Below, piece after piece: positions 20,301 to 31,125 of a DNA stretch of 64,000 nucleotides. Within the stretch, counting starts at the first letter, position 1. Each line of letters starts with the position of its first letter. Under the pieces are notes generated by a model. The model did no database searches, was not told where the DNA came from, and saw nothing but the letters and a program-made list of their open reading frames with translations. The position numbers were made by a program, and so were the translations under genes. The DNA is from Symbiodinium natans (Eukaryota; Sar; Dinophyceae; Suessiales; Symbiodiniaceae). The DNA lies in assembly GCA_905221605.1 (NCBI GenBank), contig CAJNDS010001180.1, positions 186,001 through 250,000 of the forward strand, given 5' to 3'.

Positions 20301-22171
20301 TGTTGCCAGAGCCACCAAGGCCATGATTGCGCTCTTCAAAGTACGGCACCCACAGTACGAGCACGCAGCTCGGCAGGCTTCGAAGGACGTTCTTCATAGC
20401 TCAGAAAGAGGTTTTGTCGATCGAAGTCGAACAGGTCCTGTTGTGAAGCCCTCATTCGATACAATTCAATTCACATCGACATCCCCCTCTGGATGTTGGA
20501 CCTTTCTGCTGATTCCTCCGGAGGTTGGGCATCACAACAAGCCAATCTTAGGGTTTAGGGTTTAGGGTTTAGGGTTTAGGGTCTAGTTCCAAGGGCAAGC
20601 TTGGAGCCTCAGTGCGCATGGCACCCAAGGTGGTGGCCGTGGACGATGACCTGCGTCTGCTCACGCGCATTTGGGTCATCGCCGAGATTGCAGAGGCCAC
20701 GGGGGAGGGTTTAGGGGTTAGGGTATAGGGTTTAGGGTTTAGGGGTCATGATGCATGCAGTCTTGAAATCTCTCTCGCCAATAAGTCAGTTTGAGAGGCA
20801 ACGACCCCAGATCCCAGTCGGAGTTTCCCTAAACCCTCCTGAACCCTCACCAAAAGAGTTTCGGGTTTAGGGTTTGGTACTTCTGAGAATACGTTTAGCA
20901 TTCTTATACCCCAAAAAAGGTCTAAAAGTGATGAGCTGCCCCCTAGTTTTCAGAAGCTTCCTGGCCAAAGAGGTTTTCCGGAACCAACTGCCCTGCAAAG
21001 TGGTCGTCCTTCAGCCACGAGGCGCCCTGCACTCAAGTAGAACATGTTCTTGGGGAGTCATTGCATTTTAGGGTTTGGGGGATTAGGCTTTAGGGTTAGG
21101 ATCCTGGTGAGTAGATCCTGACACCTAAACCCTAAACCCTCAGGACTTTGTGAGTCTGTGGGTTGACGAAGAGTCCCCCTTAACCTTGATTGGGCTTGAA
21201 CTTGGGAGCGCAACGCCTTCTCTCTACCGTTGCCCCGTGGAGCATTGCTAGACGGGGTGGTAAAAAATGGAACTACTTGAACCCTAAACCCTAAACCCTA
21301 AACCCTAACCCTAAACCCTAAACCCGTCGTTGAACCTACCGGCTCCTTTCCTGCGTGTGCTCGTGCGAGAGTCGAAACCCCAAACCTTCATTCACACCAC
21401 CTCATGTTCCCTTAAAGCCCCCTAAACCCCAAGCCCTAAACCCTAAACCCTAAACCCCAAACCCCATGAGGTATGGAGCTCCTGGGCCGAGTGAAGACGA
21501 TGGACGTACGGGAAGCCCAGGCGAGGCCCGATGCGAGAAGTCCCCTATGGAGTGCTCTTGTTGCTTCACGAAGGTTCAGGGTTTCAAAAGGGGTTTAGGG
21601 TTTAGGGTTTGAGGGTTCAGGGTTCAGGGTTTAGGGTTTAGGGAGGTTCCTGCCATTGTGGGGAGAAGGGGTGTTCGATTCCTAGCAGAGCTTGAGGCCA
21701 GTCGGCCTGAAGATGTTCAGATGATCCTGGCCCCTCGGCGTGTGGGAAAGCTAAGCGTTGAGGCTGTCTGGTGCGTTCTTCTCTTGTCTCTTCTGCCTGG
21801 GTTTAGGGTTTAGGGTTTAGGGTTTAGTGTTTAGGGTTTAGGGTTTAGGGTTTAGGGTGCCATCAACCCTGGAACGAGTTCTACTCCACGATATGCACAG
21901 CGATGTGTGCTACGACACCTGGAGGCGCCCCTTGCTAGTTGCTTAAGAACTCCCAAAATCACAAAACACGACAAATCCCCCATATTACCCTCACAAGGAA
22001 GAATATGTTTGCTTTTTTTGGAGGCTTCTTAAGCAATGCGTAGCCAGGGTCTCAGAAGCTGTGGCTCCAAGGCAAAGATCCAGGACAAGGACGGGTTCAA
22101 CGAGCGCACCCGCTCGGCGCTGATGACTGTGGCTCACCTGAGCAGCCTCGAGCTGCGACTGGAGAGGCTTG
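17329..22171 (+). CDS. Uncharacterised dinoflagellate multigene-family protein (SHNWGNLF / NKFDD / RIWVIAE), multi-exon
   Basis: Exons by motif: 17,329-~17,395 ([18 protein letters not shown]); ~17,567-17,600 ([12 protein letters not shown]); 17,659-17,950 ([20 protein letters not shown], then [20 protein letters not shown]); 18,261-~18,346 ([15 protein letters not shown]); 20,198-~20,262 ([16 protein letters not shown]); ~20,593-20,702 ([20 protein letters not shown] then EIAEA); 21,471-21,520 (TMDVREAQ); 21,697-~21,731 ([12 protein letters not shown]); ~22,071-22,171 ([14 protein letters not shown]). The [27 protein letters not shown] and ASRPED motifs in this order are what I recall of a large uncharacterised family in Symbiodiniaceae; no function is known to me. 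The match is from memory, not a search. Junctions are GC-, GA- and GT-AG. Telomere-like repeats fill most introns. Confidence 0.6.
18155..18240. repeat. (TTTAGGG)n array in an intron
   Basis: About twelve units, with one shortened to TTAGGG. Further blocks at 18,365-18,400 and 18,432-18,485 contain the longer unit GGTTATAAGGTTTAGGG, and the phrase GGTTACCGGGTT.CTCTCCTCACTGTTGAGTT occurs twice (18,403 and 18,478), a local duplication of about 75 bp. Confidence 0.9.
19760..20020. repeat. TA/TATG microsatellite cluster
   Basis: (TA)n with ATATATGTATA variants to about 19,880, then (CATA)n and (GTAT)n tetranucleotides to about 20,010. All six frames are open, giving Tyr/Ile/His/Thr-rich peptides that are artefacts. 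It lies in an intron of the SHNWGNLF gene. Confidence 0.95.
21797..21858. repeat. (TTTAGGG)n array
   Basis: About nine units, one changed to TTTAGTG, between the ASRPED exon and the last recognised exon of the family gene. Confidence 0.92.
21939..22036. mobile_element. MITE-like element with terminal inverted repeats, copy 1
   Basis: The ends GCTTAAGAACTCCCAAAA and TTTTTTTGGAGGCTTCTTAAGC are imperfect inverted repeats around about 60 bp, including TCCCCCATATTACCCTCACA and AAGGAAGAATATG. A relative lies at 53,808-53,918. No clear target duplication was found here. It is too short to code for anything, so it would be non-autonomous. Confidence 0.6.
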
Positions 22172-22232
22172 GCCCTAAACCCTAAACCCTAAACCCTAAA
22201 CCCTAAACCCTAAACCCTAAACCCTAAACCCT
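22172..22232. repeat. (CCCTAAA)n array
   Basis: About eight units starting directly at the presumed end of the last exon of the family gene (CTGGAGAG, then GCTTGGCCCTAAACCC). Confidence 0.93.
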
Positions 22233-23352
22233 AATCGGTCGGGTGCTCTTTTTTGGGGGTCAGTGTTTAGGGTGTCCCATGTCTTGGCTCCTTGTAAATT
22301 CGGGGGGGGAGGGGGTGAGGGGGATGGGGGGGGATGCGTCTTTTCCTTTTGCTTTGCCCCCAACAAGAGGACGTGTTAAAAAGAGGATAAAGCAAGAAGA
22401 AAGAAGAGAGAAAAGACGCGGCCAAAAAGTACTGATGAGAAGGGCTGTGAGCAAGTATTTCTTTGCTCACTTCCTTATAACTTATTGCCCTTGCTCAAGA
22501 ATACTAATCATACCGTATGAGCGTATGAACAAAAGAATTAGCGAACACACCGACTCATACTTTAGAACATTGGACATTGGAAATTAATTCATTTCATAAT
22601 CTGCAATCTACAACTTTTTGACATTTTCTAGAAAGTTCTTGGTCATGTATCTTTCTATTCTCTCATTTTTCTTAATGGGCCAACCCCTTTCGAAGTTTAT
22701 GAGAGCCCATAAAAGGAATTACGAGGGCCATCCAAACATTCTTGGTTTTAAAACCGACCCAAAAGGCCGCTACAAATTCACTATTTCCGTCTGTCGCCGC
22801 TTTTGATTTAGAAGCAGATGTCGGGCTTCTTTAAGCCACGTGAAGCCCTTCATGACAGAAAGAGATGTTGCTGCAGATGATGTGCCGACACCCCTAAACC
22901 CTGCCCAAACGATGCGTGTTTTGTCCGCTGTGGCCCCCGACAAACAGCAAAGGATGCGCTACCAACTGCGTGGCATCTCCTCACCCGATGCGGATTACGA
23001 GTTTCAGAGGCGCTTTTCATGACGAAGTCCTATGCCTATGAAGTGTTGATGCGAGATCACACAAGGCCTTCAGAAGGTTTAAAGGAAGTGGGACCAAGCA
23101 GCCTGCATGAAGGAGAGTGGAGGCGACCCGCCAGAAACTGAAGGAGGCAGCTGCCTGCCCCGGGGAGTTCGGTTTTGGGTGTAGGGTCTAGGGTCTAGGG
23201 GGAATGGATGATCTTAAAGACCCATGTATTCTGCAGATATGGGGGGGGGTTCCTATAATCGGGGTACTGCCCCTTTTACCCCCCAAAAGTAGAGCAGAAG
23301 CCCCCCTTCAAAAAGAGACCTTACTTCGGGAACCCCAAAAAAGAATCTGCCG
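22233..23352. other. Mixed AT-rich stretch, no recognised gene
   Basis: A G-rich/AG-rich part (22,300-22,440) precedes an AT-richer part (22,440-22,810). The frame at 22,618-22,806 begins with a hydrophobic stretch (YLSILSFFLMG), but nothing is recognised. The frame at 22,840-23,022 contains AQTMRVLSAVAPDKQQRMRY and could be an exon on the plus strand. A G-run with GGGGTTCCTATAATCGGGG at 23,241 resembles the poly(G) elements elsewhere. Confidence 0.35.
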
Positions 23353-23462
23353 ATGAAAGATGTGAAGGCAAGCAGCTTCGACGAGGTGCAGGAGGCTTTC
23401 GGTGAGTTTCAGGAGCAGACCGAAGACTTTGCGAGCGACGACGATCAGACCCTCGCACCATG
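23353..23462 (+). CDS. Unrecognised acidic exon
   Basis: The plus-strand frame reads MKDVKASSFDEVQEAFGEFQ and then EQTEDFASDDDQTLAP. It has coding-like composition, with an acidic, helix-prone sequence. It is followed by (TTTAGGG)n at 23,490-23,536. An internal GGTGAGT at 23,399 could be a splice donor, which would end the exon earlier. No family is recognised. Confidence 0.35.
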
Positions 23463-24689
23463 GTCCCTGCCACTACTGGTTACTCTTGCTAGGGTTTAGG
23501 GTTTAGGGTTTAGGGTTTAGGGTTTAGGGTTTAGGGTAGAATGATTACTACGACGACGACTGCGACTGTTCTTGACTAGGCAATGTGTTCCAACTGCTCG
23601 AAATTCTTTCTATTGCTCTTGTGTCGGTTACGAGGCTCAGGGTGTATTTTGTAGGAGTAGTAGTACATTCCTGATTGTGCTAAACCAAAACCGCTGTACA
23701 CCGTAAATGCCAGTGTTTTGGGCATGTCGCAAAAGCGGCATTGACGCTGGTGACAGCACTTCCTGCTCCAGAAACGTCATGTAGCGCCCCACCCCCCCGC
23801 CAAGTACCTTAAATTTGATTATGGTATTTGGATGCTTTGGCCATTCCAGTGCGAACATGGACTGTTGCTGGGGCAGTTGGTAGGGAGGGGGGGGGGGCGC
23901 CTACTCCACCTCTTCCTCCTACTGAGCTGAGAAAGGTGGCTGTTTCTAAGCTACTGTGGGTGCTGAATTCGGGGGAGATTGTTCAAATTGTTCAAGCTTC
24001 AAGTTTCAAACACTCCGGAGCTCGAAAATCGAACTTCCTAGGACGGGCTTCTCGGGCTTCAGACTGAAAGCCTGAGCATTTCAGGCCTGCGGGCTTCTGC
24101 ACAACTACCAAGGGCCAAAGATGATGTCCAAGCACTTTAGTAGGGATCTTGTCATATTATAGAGAGAGAATAAAGACACATTATCCATGATGATTAGTCA
24201 AATGTGTTTCAGTCTTGCTAGTGCTTGTGTAGCCTGAAGGAGGAGAAGCGCACTTGTCAGGCTATTCTGTGGTAGTGTTCGTAACGAAGATGCCGTCGAG
24301 CGTGCCCTTTCCTCGGCTTGCGGCATTGTTTCAACTTAGGATCAAGATCATGCAGTTCTGCGATCTGCTGCAAGTTGTCGACCTCATGCAGTCCATACCT
24401 TACTCCCGGTGCTGTAGTTTGCGTGCAGGAAGACATAGAGGCGGCGTGCCTTGCCTCGGCTTCCTCCCTTCTTGGTTCATGCCTCCCCGAGTGACTGGAG
24501 GCCAGATCTCTTCATCCACGCCTTTCGGCAGGCTGCCATTCCTGAGTCTGGCTACAGGCCGTGTGGATCCTGGCTACTTGTAGCTCATTTTCCAGCTCCG
24601 GAAAAAACAGTGAACAGCTGCTGATCTGATGTGTTATCGGTTGGGACCCAGGGTGCAGAGGCTTTCAGCTTCTAGAGATCCAGGCCGGA

Positions 24690-25065
24690 CATGACCGACG
24701 AGGAGGTACTGAACATTTTCTGGAGAATGCGGGCTTCCGTGCGGAGCATCGATCAGCTGCCACATGTGCACCTTGGAGATCGAATGCTGCACACGCTGCT
24801 AAACCCTAAACCCTAAACCCTAGACCTCAAGCCTTGACTCTTTGGCAAGATTGCTTTCTAGCGCATGCTTGCGGACGCAGCATCACTCGAGAATCCTCAC
24901 AGCAACTTGGTACGGACTCTTCGCGCACCAGCCCTAAACCCTAAACCCTAAAAGGTATGTGGATGGTCCCGAATTCATGGCGGCCGTTGGAAAGTCGAAG
25001 CTACCGCAGGCATCCGTGATCTGCCTCAGTTGCACACCGGAGCCTCTCGGAGCTAGATTCCTCTT
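24690..25065 (+). CDS. Unrecognised gene, three small exons between telomere-like blocks
   Basis: Three coding-like plus-strand pieces are separated by CCCTAAA blocks (24,800-24,824 and 24,932-24,952). About 24,690-24,800 reads DMTDEEVLNIFWRMRASVRS and HVHLGDRMLHTLL. About 24,862-24,930 reads RMLADAASLENPHSNLVRTL. About 24,955-25,065 reads YVDGPEFMAAVGKSKLPQAS. The first looks like a helix-rich regulatory segment. No family was recognised. The layout, with a short exon on either side of a repeat intron, matches the better-supported genes to the left. Confidence 0.4.
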
Positions 25066-25509
25066 GAGATCCCTAAACCTTACAACCGCTTAAACCGAGT
25101 CTTAGGGTCTAGGGCGTCTAGGGTTTAGGTTTTAGGGTTTAGGGTTACAACGAACCTGGGCAGCATGAGCTCTTTCCCAGCACGCTCACCCAAGCCTGGA
25201 TGCAAAAGGGTTCAGGGTTTAGGGGGCCGAGGCGGGCGAAGTCTCTTGGAAAAGCGGGCCTAAACATCCACCAAACCCGAAGCTAGTGCACTGTCTGAAC
25301 CATTGTCGCTTGATATTCCTACACCAAGGTCCGAAAATGAGATCTTCAGAATGGGCCGCTATGCTGCTCGCCCCAAGCCTGTGTAAAGGAGGCGCCAGGA
25401 TGACAGTCTGGCATCCCTAAATCCAGACACCCCTCGAACATCAGGTTTAGGGTTTAGGGTTTAAGGTTTAGGGTTTAGGGTTTAGGGTTTAAAGTTGAGG
25501 GTTTAGGGA

Positions 25510-26220
25510 TTAGGGATTAGGGCGCCTCAGGTGCAGATGAAGCAATCCAACCTCCAGACCCATCTCGTCACGCTCGTCAACCGCGCCAGCGAGGAGAAAG
25601 CTTGCGGGGTCTCCTTGCTCAAAAGTGGCTCTGGGGGGTGGGTAGCAAAGGTGTACTCCCAAAGAGGTTGGACAAGGGCCCTTTGAGTAATCACACCCGC
25701 AACCAAAGTGGCTTGAGCTAGAACACCTTGAAGGGCACATAGGTCCATCACTTGTTTTGGAGTTGGTACCAGAATGGGCAATAAGTTGTGTGGGATCAAC
25801 AGGGCTGGACACCCGAGGTTACGCTTTATCGCGGCTTCAATGAGACCCTTGTCTGAGAATATAGTTTCTGGCCAATACCTTCGCCAGTTCTACTTGAAGA
25901 GGGCGGCTGCACCATCCAGAAACACCTTTTGGAAGTGCGTCGTTGATCTGCGTATGGTGCAGCTTCAGGCAGTTTCAGACGGCACATGTACTGAAACGGC
26001 AACCAAAAGAGCGAAGAGTAAGTCGACAAGTTCGTGCCACCACGCCTGTGAGAGGCCTGCCATCTCATATACGGGCCGATTCGAGGGAAAGGCTGTGGCC
26101 GACTTTGTGGTGGATGAGGCGAGAGGTTCGTGTGTGCATTGTGGGGGGGGGGGGGGGGGGGGGGGGGGGTGGCTGGCTGGCTTTTTGTTTGAAGACTCCG
26201 CGGTCTTGGGTCCGCCATAG
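25510..26220 (-). other. Possible retroelement remnant or overlapping exons
   Basis: The minus frame at 25,527-25,799 contains MDLCALQGVLAQATLVAGVI and EYTFATHPPEPLLSK. It vaguely resembles the region after the catalytic part of some reverse transcriptases, but no catalytic motif is present. The plus strand has a short coding-like reading at 25,530-25,600 (MKQSNLQTHLVTLVNRASEE). Only one can be real. A poly(G) run at 26,143-26,169 interrupts all frames. Confidence 0.25.
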
Positions 26221-26441
26221 GAGCTAACCGTATCCTGGCCCTTGTTGGATGAAGACTATGGATGTCTCGGCATGGCCACCTTCCCCAACCTCAACCTCAG
26301 TCAAGTTCTGATCAGGCTCTTCCATTGTTCGGCGTACTTCACGAGGCCCAGTGCAGTTGCAAATTTGTCAAAAAGGGTTGGGGGTCCCCGAGTAAGCTGG
26401 CTTAGCTTGCCAGCGACTTCTAAGATTATGCAGAGTGCTTT

Positions 26442-27056
26442 GTGCAAAAAGAATTGCCCCCCTTACTTTATTGGGAGCACGACATCTCAGAACATCCTAA
26501 TATGGTGGAGGAACATAACAGAGTGTGGCCTTGCCCGAATTCCTTCCAGGCCAACAGAGGGCACTACCTCCTCAAGGCCACCGGTGGACTTCTCACCGTG
26601 TGGCTTGGCACTGGCGAGCTACGAGATACGACCTCGGCCATCTCAGACATAATTGACATAATGGCAGGCATAGCCCAGACATTCCCCGACATCCCCTTCT
26701 GCCTTCTGAATTCAACCTTTCTGGAACCTGACGTGCTTGGCCGCTTTCTGTGCACGCAACGCGTTGCAGAGGGTTCCGGAGCCATGGAACTAGCAGATCT
26801 CGAGGCGCAGGCTGCTGTGGCAGTGCTCTTTCTGGGCCAGCTGGCTGGCATATCGAAGTTTCAGGGGGGGATGGAACAGGACGTCCTCAGGCGCTATGTT
26901 TTTCCACTGGAGCTGCCATTCCAGGGCGATGGTCTTTGCGACTTCATCCAGTCCGCAAGAAGCGGGGGGCTGGAAGGTGAGGAGGTGCCCACTTCCGCAA
27001 GACCTCTGCTGAAAGAAACCTTTGTGAAGGTCGAGCGCTGGAAAGTTGCCGCGTGA
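26442..27056 (+). CDS. Hypothetical protein, long open exon
   Basis: One 204-residue frame with varied, protein-like composition. It includes LYWEHDISEHPNMVEEHNRV near the start, LLKATGGLLTVWLGTGELRD in the middle and AVAVLFLGQLAGISKFQGGM near residue 130. It ends with TGA at 27,054-27,056, so this may be the 3' end of a plus-strand gene. The true start is unclear because an acceptor may lie upstream. No family was recognised and no signal peptide is evident. It is the last well-supported coding stretch before the AT-rich block. Confidence 0.5.
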   Translation: MQKELPPLLYWEHDISEHPNMVEEHNRVWPCPNSFQANRGHYLLKATGGLLTVWLGTGELRDTTSAISDIIDIMAGIAQTFPDIPFCLLNSTFLEPDVLGRFLCTQRVAEGSGAMELADLEAQAAVAVLFLGQLAGISKFQGGMEQDVLRRYVFPLELPFQGDGLCDFIQSARSGGLEGEEVPTSARPLLKETFVKVERWKVAA

Positions 27057-27640
27057 TGGTCACATGCGTTCGCGAGGCGCCGGTTTTATGGCGAAGCAGC
27101 ATGTGCCCAGATCCCTTCCCTGCACCACGGTGATCTTGCCCGGGAGGGTTTAGGAGTAAGTGGTTAGCTTCGCAGCTGGCTGTAGTGCAACTGCACCTTA
27201 AGGCCGAAGGCCTTGAGAGCAAAGTGGGGAGGAGCTCTCCCAAATCCCATCCCGCGCGGCCCGCGCGCACCTCGAAGAGGCGTGGAGGACAAAAGCCAGA
27301 CTACGGCTGCCTCATAATGCTGTATCCTTGATTAGTGTGGTCCCCCGAATTGTGAGAAAAAAACCGAAAGTTCTTCAGCGGGGTCTATTTGAGGAGGTCC
27401 CCCGGAATTGTGAAGAAAAAAATCGGGCGATGCAAAATTTCGGCGAAGATCTGAGCCTGAGCAAAGGTTTAAAGCCTGAAACCTTGAGGCCTGAGGTTGA
27501 CGGGCCTGAGGTTGTCGGGCCCTGAAATCTTAAGTCTCCAGGCCAGCCCCAAAGCTAAGGTTTTGCCTATAAAATGCTTTTGTACCGAGGCCAGGCAATC
27601 AAATTTCATAGTCCGGCAACTGCCCGAATCCCGTATGAAA
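27057..27640. other. No gene recognised; short direct repeat
   Basis: GGTCCCCCGAATTGTGA(G/A)AAAAAAA occurs at about 27,340 and, with one extra G, at about 27,398 (GGTCCCCCGGAATTGTGAAG). GCCTGAGGTTG.CGGGCC is repeated at 27,490-27,520. Nothing else was seen. Confidence 0.5.
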
Positions 27641-30600
27641 AAATAGAAACGTTTGGTCCCCCAGAATGATTCTTTGTTGTTGGGCTGGCTTGTTTGGGGG
27701 TAGATGGATCCCCTTTAAATTCACATAAGCTCATCTTTTTTAAATGATACTTTGATAAAATGATATGGATCCCTTTTAAATTTATCTTGTTTTTTAAATA
27801 ATATGGATTCATCTCTTTAAAAACCGTATGACTTTTTTTGAATTTCATACAATCTCACCTCTTGAAAATTACATGGATCTCTATGAATTCATTCTTACTC
27901 GTCTTTTTAAAAAAAATATGATCTTTTCAAATTCATATAAATTACCTTTTATATAAATTCAGAGAAATTCGTTTTTTTATTGGGGATGGCGGGGGGATGG
28001 GAAGGGATATATCAATTAATATATTATATTGAAATTAAAAGATTGGAATATTGAATGGGAAAAATACATTGAAATATTTTGATAATTATTCTTAATTCTT
28101 TATATTTCTTCATACGATTCTATTTATTAATAAGGTAGGATAAGAGATTTATATTCCTAAAAATGATATTTAAATATGAATCTTCTATAGGAAGAGAGAA
28201 TAATTGAATTCTTTGAGCCATGAATATTTGGGGATCATTGGCGCGACAATTACATCTTAAAAAAAGAATCGTATTGATTATTGATTCATTTATTATGGGA
28301 TTTGAACTAACCATCGTGGATTACGCTTTCATTATAATTCTGATAACTTCTATTTCAACTCTATTAGAATTCTATTATGCCTCCATTACAGCTCCCACAA
28401 CTTCTATTTTAAAATTCAATTAGATAATTCCATTATAATTATATTATAAGTCTGTTGTCTGCTATGGCTCCTTTACAATTTCCATTACAACATCGCTACA
28501 CTCGGTAGCGCTCCGTTGCAGCCTTCCGATACGGCTCCGTGACAGATCCATCATAATTCCGCTCTTTTCCGATGACAATATTCCAATAAAATCTATTGAA
28601 TCTTATTATAAGAAGTACCACATCGAAACAAATTGAATGTCCCATATGAAACAGACAAATATTCCAGAATATGAAATAAATTCTCTAATTCTTCCTGCAT
28701 CTAAATCCATATTCTCATTGATAATCCTCCTAAATAATATGAAGATATCCCTCGCCCGTGACCACACGTATTCCTAATGATTGGAATCGCGATACGTCCC
28801 CGCGGAAGCGTTCACTCACTAACAAATATAGGATCGATCCTGCCCCAACAACAGTGGACGCAAACTAAATTTCTTCTTTGTCGTGGGGATCTTGACTTGA
28901 TTTCGTTCGTAAATCAGATCTGTCGTATGAGATCTCGGGAAGGGAATCGCCATATGATGATGAATATTTGGCGATTCAGCATCGCTCAATATATAGTGGA
29001 TCGATTGAGATATATCATGGTCAACTTCTATCCAGAAATTGCGGCAAATTGAAGAAGATGACCAAGGCGTTTCTAAATCAAGTGCATGGTTCAGGAAGGG
29101 CACGTTTACGCGCGGCGGCAACTAAAGTACGGATGCGTGGATGCATCAGAAACCAGGAATGGTATAGGATTTTCTCTTACCCGATCCCCACATTTCGGGA
29201 TGCGATATATTTACTATTGGGGTCGCTACGTTCGAAGGTTTCGGGAATTGATCTTGATATCAATAATCGATGGCTGGGTCCTTAGGCAATAATCGATGGA
29301 TGGGTCCTTAGGATTACCATATCTTGACGTATATAGATCAAGGATACAAATAAATTATATATAGAATATTCCATAATAGTATTTTCCGAGGGACTAATAT
29401 CATGATTTTTCTCGTATTGAATTAGATTATGCGATGGTTTCGTCTTTTATTACCCATATATTTAGAGAGATTGAATATCATCAATTTAGTGCAGCCTCCA
29501 AGCATACGGGGCGGAAGCGACTATCTAACTATAAGATAGAGAGATGCGCCGCGCAAATCATTGGCTTTGAGCCATTAATATGGGAATCAATCGGGGGTAC
29601 GATATCGGAAATTTCGTCCATTTTGGATTCTTTGCGTCGGATGGCTGATGGGTGAATGGGGATTATATTTGGGACTAGTTGTGGAAAGTTTTCGGCCAGG
29701 ATTTCTGTCGACTTGAAGCGTGACTTCCATGTGGCATACGTGTTGCAACGTACGCATCAGGTAGCTAGGAATGGAATATATCCATGATAATTTATAATAG
29801 AATATTTCATTTTCCTTTCCAATATCCTCGAGGCGGATTCTTCATTTTCTCTTCCGATTCTTCTCTTCTCCCATGTCGCATTCGGGGCGGTGGGGGATCC
29901 TTTGCACGGGCTTGGGAATGGAGGAATATTTTCTTGATTTTCTATTTCTTTCGAGGATATTAATAAAATCTGTTCGTAAACCTATAATATATTTCTAGAA
30001 GAAGTAGAAATTTTCATTTCATTTTAGAATTTTTGAAAAATTATATTCCTCTTATTGGGAATATATATCCCTCTCAATGTCGTCCAGTATAAACGATTTA
30101 TGCGTCCAAAGAACTAATTAAACAAAAAAAACCCCGGAAGATGATCATCCAATCTAAAATAAAGGATCTCTCTATAAAAGAGACCATATGAAATAAGATT
30201 TGAACGATTTCTATGTCCAAAAATCCCCGCATCCGAATGAAATATCGTAGATAGAGATAATAAAGCCTCGATGAAGAAATTCACCGTCTTTGCTCCATAC
30301 ACTCTCAGAAAAAACAAACCCACCACCACCCCGAATGAAGAGAATATATGGAGCAAATCCAAATTTTCCTCTTAGTAGATTCAATATAATACATATGAAA
30401 AAGAATCCATATAAGAAGAATTTCAAATTCTCCAAGATACAATTTCTACGCCCAAAATTATCAATCAGAAATCTCCAGAGATAAGAGATTATCATTCCCA
30501 AAAATTCCAAAGACACCTCGACATATTTAAAAGTCTGCCATCATCCCCAATTATAATATATAATCTTCTTAATATAGATCATAATAATATCTCGTATATT

Positions 30601-31125
30601 ATGATTCTCGTATCATATTCGTATTCACATCAATTTCTCTTGAATTTACGATAAAAACCCTCGATAAAAAGATATTTCTTTTATATTTAATGAATTGAAA
30701 ATTGAAATTAGAAAAATTTCTCATAGATTTTATATTTTCTCTTCCAATTCGACCTAATTCGAATAAGTATAAGATATTAAATCGTATGAGAAATTTATAT
30801 TCTCAGAAGAATGAATTAAATATCATCTAAAAAATTCAAAAAAATGAAAATATATATATATATATATATATATAAATCGAAGTATCTCTTCGAAATTATA
30901 GATTTATGAGACGTTCCTACTCCTATAAGAAATGAGAGAGATTCTTCCCTGTAATTTTCCCTTTCGAGAATCATGATAAATCCAATGATATGAAATCAAA
31001 GACCCCAGATATTCCCAGAAAAAAGATCCGTCGCCACCCCAAATTATGAGAATATACGGAGCCCAAGAAACAATGATACCAAAATTAGGCTCCAGAACTT
31101 ATCATTCAATCTCAGCTCGCCGGGC
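27641..31125. other. AT-rich block of atypical composition, origin unknown
   Basis: Composition changes abruptly from G+C-rich to strongly A+T-rich at about 27,640 and back at about 31,125 (GGCGGGCGCCACAACC). There are no telomere-like repeats inside, unlike almost everywhere else. Open frames are short (up to 105 codons) and none was recognised. Some encode hydrophobic segments, for example YAFIIILITSISTLLEFYY on the plus strand near 28,350 and FFICIILNLL on the minus strand near 30,400. A short tandem duplication, AATAATCGATGG.TGGGTCC, lies at about 29,262-29,312. A related pair, CACCCCGAATGAAGAGAATATA.GGAGC and CACCCCAAATTATGAGAATATACGGAGC, lies at 30,327 and 31,035. Candidates are an organelle-derived insert, assembled foreign DNA, or a nuclear GC-dip at a domain boundary. 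Confidence 0.7.

Noticed and set aside
28120-30516. Plastid or mitochondrial genes in the AT-rich island
   Set aside because: Several hydrophobic frames were examined, but no known organelle protein motif or tRNA could be recognised; only the composition is suggestive.
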